Source: Apoderus coryli
Lineage: Eukaryota; Arthropoda; Insecta; Coleoptera; Attelabidae
DNA length: 64,000 bases
NCBI GenBank assembly: GCA_911728435.2
Contig: OU452213.1
Coordinates: forward strand, 10,209,834-10,273,833
Reading direction: 5' to 3'
Of the stretch, positions 56,115-64,000 are shown one piece after another (within the stretch, counting starts at the first letter, position 1; every line of letters begins with the position of its first letter). The notes under the pieces are model-generated. The model saw only the letters and a program-made list of their open reading frames with translations. It was not told where the DNA came from and did not search any database. The translations under genes were made by a program, and so were the position numbers.

Positions 56115-57029
56115 ATGGATTCTGATTCTGAATTTGAGTGCACTCCACCGAATATTATATTAGAAGCCGAAAAAGTCGTCAATGGAATTCTTCCGGAGAA
56201 ATCCAAAACGCGCTATGAGAAAGCTTATGCGGATTTTATGGCATGGCGCACAGAGAATAATGTCACTTCTTTTTCGGAAAATGTGCTGCTGGCATATTTT
56301 GGAAATATTTCTAAGAAACTTAAACCATCGTCTTTATGGTCTGTATATTCTATGTTAAGAAGTGTGCTGAATATAAGAGATGATACTAACATCGCCAATT
56401 ATCCTAAATTAAAAGCATATTTGAAAAGGCAATCAGATGGCTATAAAGGAAAAAAGTCCAAAATTTTACAACCTGACGAGATTAAGAATTTTATTCTTAA
56501 TACTCCTGATATTGATTATTTATTAACGAAGGTAACTGCCACATATTTTTTCAATACTTATTCTAGGTGTGTTTGCTTTGTGTATTACAGCAAAGGAAAA
56601 TACTTAATTACTACCTACTTTGTTAATTTTAGGTAGTTTTAATTTGTGGAATCTGTGGAGCTTGTCGCAAACAAGAATTAAAGAACATAAAAATATCCGA
56701 CATAGAAGATCTGTACAGGAAACACATTATTGTTTAAAATTCCTGATACGAAAACAAAAATTTTTAGATCATTTATTGTCTCGGGAAATTTTTACAACTT
56801 ATGTAAGAAATACATTGAAATCCGTAAAAAAATTAAGAAACAAACGATTACTCAATTTTTTTACGATACGAAAAAGGCACTTGGCATAAACAAGTAATAG
56901 GGATCAATAAAATAGGACGCATCCCAAAAGATATCGCAGCGTATCTGAAATTGCCTCAACCTGAAACGTACACTGGACACTGCTTCAGAATACTTCTAAC
57001 TTATCGTATTGAGGCTTACGGCAACTGGG
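56115..57029 (+). pseudogene. Crypton-like tyrosine recombinase, intron-bearing relic
   Basis: Starts MDSDSEFECTPPNIILEAEK. The N-terminal SAM-like region, about residues 28-110, reads PEKSKTRYEKAYADFMAWRT, then LLAYFGNISKKLKPSSLWSV. It runs to LLTK, where GTAACT (56532) and TTTTAG (56632) bound a 101-bp intron in phase 0. Exon 2 resumes VVLICGICGACRKQELKNIK, holding the first catalytic Arg. A frameshift near 56737 and another near 56890 follow. Then VIGINKIGRIPKDIAAYLKL and YTGHCFRILLTYRI give the H-x-x-R box. A GTAAGT follows GNWG at 57029, and the final exon with the Tyr nucleophile was not found. This family joins DNA through a phosphotyrosine; many insect genomes carry relatives as single-copy or repeated genes. 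The lesions suggest a relic. Confidence 0.65.
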
Positions 57030-57106
57030 GTAAGTTTCTAAAATCAAATATTTTCCTAAAAATTATGTTTAATTTATTCAAAAGCATTAAAACAGTCGTA
57101 GAACAA

Positions 57107-57201
57107 GTATAGTGTGAAACTCACATGAAATGACCATTTCCTACTCGTATGATCATACTCGTAGGAAATATATGTCATTTCATGTTCGTTGCACAATATA
57201 C
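57107..57201. repeat. 95-nt near-perfect hairpin
   Basis: CATGAAATGAC/GTCATTTCATG, ATTTCCTAC/GTAGGAAAT and the central GTATGATCATAC pair in register. Outer words GTATAGTGTG/CACAATATAC extend the stem. It lies about 80 bp downstream of the recombinase relic. It could be a short MITE, a pre-miRNA-like hairpin or an element end. Confidence 0.75.
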
Positions 57202-57944
57202 TATTTGGTGTTAACGTGTGCGTGTGTTGCTGGTTGTATTCTAAACTTGATTTAGTTTGTATATTTGTTTGTATATGTATTTACTTGTTTTAATTTATTA
57301 TATCAAATTTATGACAATGCCAATAACTACAACTATAGTTAAGTAGGCAAATAAAGCATTATTATTATATTTTTAAATACAGACATTTTCCTTTATTTTA
57401 TTATTGTATATGTTAACAGAACATTGATCGAATTTTAATATGATCTTATATGCACAATAACAAATTCACACAAGTTTCCCGCAAATTTACTTGTACAATC
57501 AAGTATCAAAAAAATATAATATATAAAGGTACAGAATAATACAGTTCTTTGACCGACCCTGTATGTTTGTGTAATTGTTATTATCAAAATTTTTCCAATT
57601 ATCTCTAATACGATCACGCCACGTTGGTGTTTATCTTTTATAGATACCTACACACTTTTTTATATAATAAATTTAGGTATTAAAAACCTCAACTTTTATA
57701 GTAGATTCGTATAATATACAAAAAATTGTTCTTATTACCAACTTATCAGCTATTTTTTGTATATATTTTGGCAACCGAGGTTGAGTTAAGAAAAAAATCG
57801 GTCGCGTCGCCCCCAAACTTTCCCGAGAAGATATAATACGCGTAACGAAAATAGTAACAATTTTAATAATTATTATTATTACAATATTTGTTTTATTTTC
57901 AATAAACTAGCGTAAGAAACTAACTATTTTAATCAAAAATGAAG
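57202..57944. other. no gene seen
   Basis: AT-rich; no supported frame. Confidence 0.5.
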
Positions 57945-58025
57945 ACAAAAAAATATTGCCAGGGCCGGGATTCGAACCCATAACCTTCCGCATGCGAAGC
58001 GAACAGTCTATCAATGACGCCACAA
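57945..58025 (-). repeat. tRNA-Ala-derived SINE head
   Basis: On the minus strand, GTGGCGTCATTGATAGACTG, then TTCGCTTCGCATGCGGAAGG, then GGGTTCGAATCCC. It matches the head at 25388 and keeps the TTCGCAT loop (anticodon CGC, Ala) and a perfect B box. A T-rich spacer follows. Mariner D begins about 17 bp from its 5' end. Confidence 0.75.
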
Positions 58026-58042
58026 GACCCTCTTTAAAAATA

Positions 58043-60127
58043 CGAGGGTTACCTTTTATATTTCGGGATTTGGCAATCCTGGTGTTGCAATTTGGCAACT
58101 GCCAGCTCTATCGTAAAGTTGGACATTTTTGAGGTTATAGTACTCAGAACGTTTGGACATACGAGCGCTATTTATGTTGTTTACAGTAACTTAAAAGATT
58201 CATCTCGGCTTAAAAATGGAATTAAATCGTGAACATCTTCGTGCGATTATTTTTTACAACTTTCGACGTGGATGAACTTAATTCAATTTTTGGCGATGAA
58301 GCTCCATCAAGGACCAGTGTTTATCGATGGTATGGTGAATTCAATCGTGGTCGTAGTTCAATCCAAGACGAATTTCGTGAAGGGCGTCCAAAATCAGTTG
58401 AACTATTGATCCTGTACGCGAACTGAAATTGCAAGATCGTTATGTGACCTATCAAGAGATTGAGACAACCTTAGGCATTAGTGGGACCAGCTCGTGTCGA
58501 TTGTGCGAAAGAAATGCTCAAAAAATACGATCGCAGTGCTTCGAAACACGTCTATGACATCGTGACTGGGGATGAATCGTGGATTTACGCGTATGAGCCC
58601 GAAAGTAAACAGCAGTCGACTGTATGGGTGTATGGTTGGTGGTGATGGTAGGATGGTTCCGGGAAATGAATAATATAGGAGAAGGATGCTTAGAGGTGCA
58701 AGCGTTCGCGGACGACCAAATAAGTATTATCGGGGAAACATCGGTCAAAAAAATAGAAAGGATATGGGAGAAGGTAGCGGAAGCATGTGGAAAAGGAAAG
58801 AAAGAAAATTTTATGAAGTACAGTTGGAGGAAAACCGAGGCAGTTTTTATAGAGGCCAGAGGAAAAATACGGGAACCGATAATAAGAATGGAGGGAAAGG
58901 TAATAGAACTCAAGGAAACCATTTAGATCTTAGGAATAACATTAGCCAAAAAAGGACTGTACCTACAACATATAAAAGGAGTAACAGCAAAAATGGAAAA
59001 AACAGTGAACAAAATGATAGGGGCAACAAGAAGGAAGTATGGATTGGACGGAGAAATGATTAAAAGAGTTTACGAGGGCGCAATAAAGCCTCTAATACTA
59101 TACAAAGTGGAGATATGGGGTAAGAAGGCCAAGGATACAAGGGTGAAGCGACAGTTGGAAGCTATGCAGCGTCCATGGTTACTGGGAATGTTGAGAGCCT
59201 ACAGGACGACGGCGACAGGGGCGTTGCAGGTATTGGCTGGGGGTTTCACCATTGGAGATAGAAGCTGGAGAGCGATTTAAGACGTGGGAAAGGAATAGAA
59301 CACCGATTAGAGAAGGCAGAACGAGGGAAAAGGACAGAGTACACCCAGGATTCATACTTAACCAGAGTTAAGATTGTAAATAAGAGGGAAATGGTAAATA
59401 GGAATAAGAAATAAAGAAAATATTAGATTAGAGAGATAAAAAAAAAAAATGGAATTAAGGTTAAGGTTAGTGTAAGAATAGTTAGGAAATTGTAAATAAA
59501 AAGGAAGTTGTAAAAAAATAGATAGATAAATAGAATAAGAAATAAAGAATTAAAATTGTAAAACAAAAAATAATTGTAAAATAAAAGAATAAGACAAAAG
59601 GAAATTGTAAATAGTAAATAATATGTAACTTTAGAGCTGAAATTGTATAGAAATAAGGATTGATAAGGAATAAAGGACTTCTTTCCCCGGGAATTTTGGG
59701 AGTGCGGTGTTGGGATGGGTTCCCTTGGCAATGGTGTAGCTAGAGAGTGGAAAAAGGTAAAGCCGAAAGGCGGGTACCATAAAACAGTTCATGTATGGGT
59801 GTTGCAAGATGAGCCAAATCCAACAAAAGTTGTTCGCACACGAAGCACTTCCAAGCAAATGGTCGTCTGTTTAGAACAACGCAGAACAGTCAATTCTGAG
59901 TGGTACACAACCATTTGTTTGCCAGTTGTCTTCCAAGAAATCAGGAAAACCAACCGCCGATCGCTCTTCACCACGACAATGCGAGCTCTCACACATCGGC
60001 TCAAACAACTGGATTTTTGAGCACCCAAAACATGGATTTGATGAATCATCCGCCGTATAGTCTTGACTTGGCACCGAATGAAAATACGATGGCGGTGCTT
60101 CGAAACACGTCTATGACATCGTGACAG
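58043..60127 (+). mobile_element. mariner copy D, LINE-interrupted and rearranged
   Basis: The left end, CGAGGGTTACCTTTTATATT, follows TA. The transposase start is at 58216 (MELNREHLRAIIF). Deletions near 58264 and 58491 remove family segments. A LINE occupies 58631-59791. The body then resumes at TTGCAAGATGAGCC. At about 60080, right after GCACCGAATGA, the sequence jumps back to an earlier part of the transposase (ATACGATGGCGGTGCTTCGA) and stops at 60127. There is no right inverted repeat. Confidence 0.85.
58631..59791 (+). mobile_element. R1-like LINE fragment with 10-bp target duplication
   Basis: TGTATGGGTG flanks the insert exactly (58621-58630 and 59792-59801). Frames read VQAFADDQISIIGETSVKKI (FADD core), KTEAVFIEARGKIREPIIRM, LGITLAKKGLYLQHIKGV, NKMIGATRRKYGLDGEMIKR and LYKVEIWGKKAKDTRVKRQL. 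The last runs into RAYRTTATGALQVLAGG. This motif set is that of R1/LOA-type ORF2. A purine-rich 3' region (about 59280-59700) follows. The 5' part is missing. Confidence 0.85.
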
Positions 60128-60849
60128 TGTAAGGCTTTATTGAAGTAAATGTGTAATATCTCTCAAAGATAACGGGCTACATTAAAACTTCATTTAAATC
60201 AAAAAAATGCCTCAAAAATGTTACTAATAATATTGAGTAGGTACTTCATTGCAAATATTTATGCAAAATCCTGAGCAGTAGTTTTCATTGCAAAATGATT
60301 CTAAATATAGGTAAGCTATGTTCTGTATATAGAATCAACATCTTAGCGGCGCACAGACATTTTCGAGACTAAGCCATAACTATAACTCGGTCGCGGGAAT
60401 ATTATTTTATTCGCATATATAAGAGGCCACATAGTAGTCGCATTATTAGGACATTGACTTTTAATACAGCTGTAATACTGACATATTGAGAGAGTGAAAT
60501 CCAGTCGCGTCGCAAAATTATACTTGACATGTCCATACACACTTCTTCTGGAGAAAGGAAAACAAAAACAATAATCGTTTCACAAGTATGCATGGCGCAT
60601 GATCATCAATATACTGCTAACGTATAAATTTCAAAAAATCGCGAAATTTGGAAGAACAGCTTGCTTCATGAATTAGATTAGATCATAACATTGAAGGGCT
60701 TTCTCAACCTCAACCATGAACATCGAAAATCAATGGAATTGAAATGGTCTTACACCGAACAATATTATGTTATTTAAAAACAAAATAAATAGGGTTCAAT
60801 GGCTACCACTAACGAATTCGCCATTACATTGTTGCTTTCCCAATATTGC
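60128..60849. other. no gene seen
   Basis: No coding frame with family character. Confidence 0.5.
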
Positions 60850-61545
60850 TTAAGACGCCACTAAAGATACTAAACCGTGGATAAATCGGGAACTTCGTGA
60901 GCTGTCTGAGACTGTTAGAGAGATGGCGGTGCTAAATAAAAGAATACGAAACAACTTTTATACACAGAAAAACAAAGAACTGAAAAAAATATACAGCCAC
61001 AAAATTAAGAATGGCAAAAAGCTCTATAACAACGGCCGAATCACCCGGGCTGATAACATGAGCAGGGAATGTTGGACGATAATTAATGAAAAGCGACATC
61101 CTGGTAAAAGTACTAATAAAAAGACTATTCGAGAAGTTTTTTATGCTTCTCAACATTTAAAGACAACACCCGCCGAAATTGCAAATACTTTTAGTGATTA
61201 CTTTATTAGTTTCTCTAGGAAATATGATTCGGTTAACTTGAAAAAAGCAACTCCAAATGTCACTTTAAGATTTTTTTTATCTTTTCGCGACTACGGTTGA
61301 CGAAGTTATTAGAGTTGCCAGAAAGGTTTGTAGGAAAAAATCAAGTGGTACAGATAACATTCCAGGTCATGTGGTATTGAGTATTATTGAAATAATTGCA
61401 GAACCTCTATCCGCGATCATTAATAAGAGTTTTGAGGAAGGTGTTTTTCCAGAGTGCCTTAAAACACCAAAAATAGTTTCTAATTATAAACAAAAAGGTG
61501 ATGCAAAAGATACAAATAATTATCATTCGGTGGAACTAAGAAATA
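60850..61545 (+). mobile_element. LINE relic, endonuclease-RT linker region
   Basis: The frame 60923-61300 reads KRIRNNFYTQKNKELKKIYS, MSRECWTIINEKRHPGKSTN and TPAEIANTFSDYFISF. After a frameshift comes KKSSGTDNIPGHVVLSIIEI, then FEEGVFPECLKTPKIV. These are the linker and first reverse-transcriptase block of a CR1/Jockey-like ORF2. It ends abruptly in an A-rich stretch at about 61545. Confidence 0.75.
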
Positions 61546-61700
61546 AATAAAATAAAAAATAAAAATAAATATCCAACAAGGAGGAGAACTCAACTGCTTC
61601 GGCCTAGACCCCGGCATGAGTCCTATAAGAAGTCACCTCACGGGTGGGTATTATTGCAATATGCTGCCACAGTCCATTAGGGCTAGCAAAGCCTTGAACA
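61546..61700 (+). mobile_element. LINE C-terminal scrap
   Basis: One frame reads YYCNMLPQSIRASKALNIF, resembling the LPxxIRxxxxxxxFK ending of LINE ORF2, next to the A-rich end of the previous relic. Low information. Confidence 0.35.
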
Positions 61701-62331
61701 TTTTTTAAAATAAATTAAAAGAATTTCACATTTACTATTTACTAATCATTGTTTTTACTCAATTAGGGAATTTATTTGTCATCTGCGTTTTTAAAACTGC
61801 TTCTGATTGCAATTAGAAATATATGTCTAGCCAAATATTTTACGTTATAATATAAATGGAATTCTTTCTTGGCTTGGGATTAGTTTTTTTTGATATTATG
61901 TATACAACGTTTCGGCTAAGCATAATTGCCTTCTTCAGGTATATTCTATTCATCATTACATTTACTTTCAGGTCTTTTTACTATTAGTTTCAACGATGTT
62001 AGATATTAGGACACCACTCAATGTTTAACATTCAGAATGAAGAAAACGTCAAGATCTGACAGCAATTATACCCACAAAATATCTTCAAATCGTCTGCAAA
62101 AAATTCTTAAAACAGCGATAACATTGATAAATATATGAATAACAATAGACCAAGATGCTCACATTGTGGTACAGCCAAAGTCACCAATAGTGGTCACGTT
62201 AAAGGTCTTTCTATAACTTACTTCAGTTAAAAGAAACGCCCGTACTCGAGAGCTGGCAGTGAGCATTTGTTAGTTAGTTTATTTAGTCTTCATGATTGGT
62301 TTATAATATGGAAGGTCGCACCTGGTGCTAT
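61701..62331. other. no gene seen
   Basis: Contains ACGTTTCGGC...CTTCAGG words at 61909-61939 that recur in varied form across the window (for example near 19200 and 20030). No coding frame. Confidence 0.4.
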
Positions 62332-63278
62332 AGAGTTCAGATTACTCCAAGACGAATTTTGTGAAGGTCGTCCAAAATCAGTTGTTGTTCCGAAAACCTT
62401 TGATGCTGTGCGCGAACTGATATTGCAAGATCGTCATGTGCCCTATCAACAGATTGGGACAACCTTAGGCATTAGTGGGACCATCATACATTCAATATTG
62501 CATAAACATTTGACTGTCAAAAAAATTTGTTCGCGTTGGATTCCACACAATTTGTCAATCGCTCAAAAAAATGCTCGTGTCGGTTGGTCGAAAGAAATGC
62601 TCAAAAAATACAATCGCGGTGCTTCGAAACACGTCTATGACATCGTGACAGGTCATGAATCGTGGATTTACGCGTATGAGCCCGAAAGTAAACAGTAGTC
62701 GGGTGTATGGGTGTTTCAAGATGAGCCAAATCCAACTAAAGTTGTTCGCGCACGAAGCACTTCCAAGCAAATGGTCGCCTGTTTTTTCGGAAAAACTGGA
62801 CATGTCGCAACCATACCACGCAGTCAATTCTGAGTGGTACACAACCATTTGTTTGCCAGTTGTCTTCCAAGAAATCAGGAAAACCGACCGCCGAAGACGG
62901 ATCACTCTTCACCACGACAATGCGAGCTCTCACACATCGGCTCAAACAACTGCATTTTTTGCACACAAAACATCGATTTGATGAGTCATCCGCCGTATAG
63001 TCCTGACTTGGCACCGAATGACTTCCTTTTATTCCTGTACGTAAAAAACAAACTGAGAGGTCAACGTTTTTCGACACCTGACGAAGCGGTTGCTGCAGTC
63101 AGAATGCATGTTTTGGAGATACCTCAATCAGAGTGGCAAAAGTGCTTCGACAATTGGTTCAAACGCATGCAGAAGTGTATTGATCTTCATGGGGAATATT
63201 TTGAACAATAACGTGGTTTTCGATAAGTATTTTTTTTTTTTTTTGTTCTGTAATCCCGAAATATAAAAAGCAACCCTC
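62332..63278 (+). mobile_element. mariner copy E, 5'-truncated
   Basis: Homology starts near 62332-62345 at CTCCAAGACGAATTTTGTGA, so the left end and about the first 45 transposase codons are lost. The right end, CCCGAAATATAAAAAGCAAC then CCTC, is followed by TA. Confidence 0.85.
62345..63211 (+). pseudogene. mariner transposase, broken (copy E)
   Basis: The longest mariner frame in the window. It runs LQDEFCEGRPKSVVVPK, VPYQQIGTTLGISGTIIHS and SRWIPHNLSIAQKNARVGWS to SWIYAYEPESKQ-stop. The first catalytic motif, TGDES in the other copies, is TGHES here (Asp to His). Frameshifts near 62820 and 62940 follow, then LMSHPPYSPDLAPNDFLLFL with the third Asp and MQKCIDLHGEYFEQ-stop. The second motif (HHDNASSHTS) is readable in another frame. 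Inactive by several independent lesions. Confidence 0.85.
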
Positions 63279-63438
63279 TAGAACATAAGAATGTTGCAAT
63301 ATCACCTAATTAGCTACGGCAACTATACCCAATTTAACGGTGAAAATTATGTTGTAGATGGTTTAATCTTTTAGTAATAAAGATAAAGAAGAATAAATGG
63401 ACTGCTACAGATGTACTATAGCTTAATTTTACTTGCAG

Positions 63439-63753
63439 TTTAAAATACAAAAGTCTGAAGAAGACTCTGATTTAGATATCGAGATAGACGACACAATCAA
63501 TATAGAAACCAAATCAAACGTTAATAATTTTAATACTAAAGGTACTCGATATGAACCTACAGTTAATGCAGATGAAAAATCTGCTGAGGAGTCTTTGAAA
63601 GCAGAGTGTAAAAATGATACATCCGTAAATATTCTCGGTATCAGTAATCCAGAGGTTTTAAACGAATTGAGGTCTATACAAACTCCACAAAAAGAAGTTG
63701 TTATGGAAAACACATACTTAATATTTGGCGAACGAACAAACCGAACTATGTAA
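63439..63753 (+). CDS. probable 3'-terminal exon, unknown acidic protein
   Basis: An open frame of 104 codons follows a good acceptor (TTTTACTTGCAG) in phase 0 and ends at TAA. It begins FKIQKSEEDSDLDIEIDD and is rich in Asp, Glu, Asn and Ser, with no hydrophobic segment. It is not a transposon frame I recognise, and its composition is more balanced than the surrounding relics. An ATTAAA at about 63893 could be the polyadenylation signal. No earlier exon was found to the left, so the gene's other exons would lie beyond the mariner copy at 62.3-63.3 kb. It may be the disordered tail of a nuclear protein; the function is unknown. Confidence 0.45.
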   Translation, partial: FKIQKSEEDSDLDIEIDDTINIETKSNVNNFNTKGTRYEPTVNADEKSAEESLKAECKNDTSVNILGISNPEVLNELRSIQTPQKEVVMENTYLIFGERTNRTM

Positions 63754-64000
63754 CAATATCAACAACTAGGCAAGGTTTAAAAAATTGTGGAAATGTGAAC
63801 TGCATCAGTCGAATTCATAATTTTTTTTTAGCAAATTGGTGCCATCAATTTTGGGTGTTGTAAGTTAAATTTGTAATGAAATTTTGAACTCTATTAAAGT
63901 AAATTTGTGATACTTGTGAATAGGTATTTCTACATTTTGTTCTTTGAATAACCTCTCCTGCTTCATATCCATATTTTCATACTTAAAAACGCATTTATTT
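63754..64000. other. 3' flank of the terminal exon
   Basis: Probable 3' UTR or flank of the exon at 63439-63753, with an ATTAAA at about 63893. No other feature. Confidence 0.35.

Noticed and set aside
62230..62265. Left inverted repeat of mariner E
   Set aside because: Only an 11-base match to the sub-terminal region, in the wrong orientation; taken as chance.

Overview
This is an AT-rich animal nuclear window, almost certainly insect; a beetle is a guess. The evidence is a short gastrulation (sog, the arthropod chordin) gene with GT-AG introns, many mariner and Tc1-like transposons, CR1/Jockey-, I- and R1-like LINEs, tRNA-derived SINEs, foldback MITEs and satellite arrays. There are no bacterial operons, rRNA genes or CRISPR arrays.

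Host genes. Two minus-strand exons, 21577-21680 and 8682-8814, join in phase. Together they encode the first cysteine-rich (VWC/CR) domain of Sog, a secreted BMP antagonist. The intron between them is about 12.8 kb. The signal-sequence exon should lie beyond 21.7 kb and the CHRD and later CR exons below 8.7 kb; I could not identify either. A probable 3'-terminal exon of an unrelated plus-strand gene is at 63439-63753.

Satellites. Three unrelated tandem arrays with near-nucleosomal monomers lie within 22 kb: 8.86-10.88 kb (about 170 bp, changing to about 287 bp), 21.71-23.94 kb (172 bp, very regular) and 28.84-30.70 kb (about 184 bp). The first two begin within about 50 bp of the acceptor side of the two sog exons.

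Transposons. Five copies of one mariner family (A 2216-4220, B 32871-33838, C 42291-43684, D 58043-60127, E 62332-63278) are all broken. Three of them (A, C, D) carry LINE insertions; the one in D has a perfect 10-bp target-site duplication. Other Tc1/mariner relics are at 12.13-12.66, 13.15-13.55, 44.27-44.83, 46.58-49.25 (split by a LINE) and 52.03-52.62 kb. LINE fragments are mostly 5'-truncated; the best reading frames are at 39.2-40.2, 47.0-48.6, 49.5-51.3 and 53.0-54.7 kb. Non-autonomous elements include a hAT-like element with an 8-bp duplication (26814-27878), an ACGT-rich inverted-repeat element (14336-15695), an element with 3-bp TAA duplications (35465-38340) and five long foldbacks.

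Two relics of eukaryotic tyrosine recombinases (Crypton-like) are present, at 36621-37523 and 56115-57029. The second has a short predicted intron. The window is therefore a sog locus expanded by nested transposons and satellites, with no sign of a multi-gene pathway. All protein and family assignments come from reading motifs; no database search was done.
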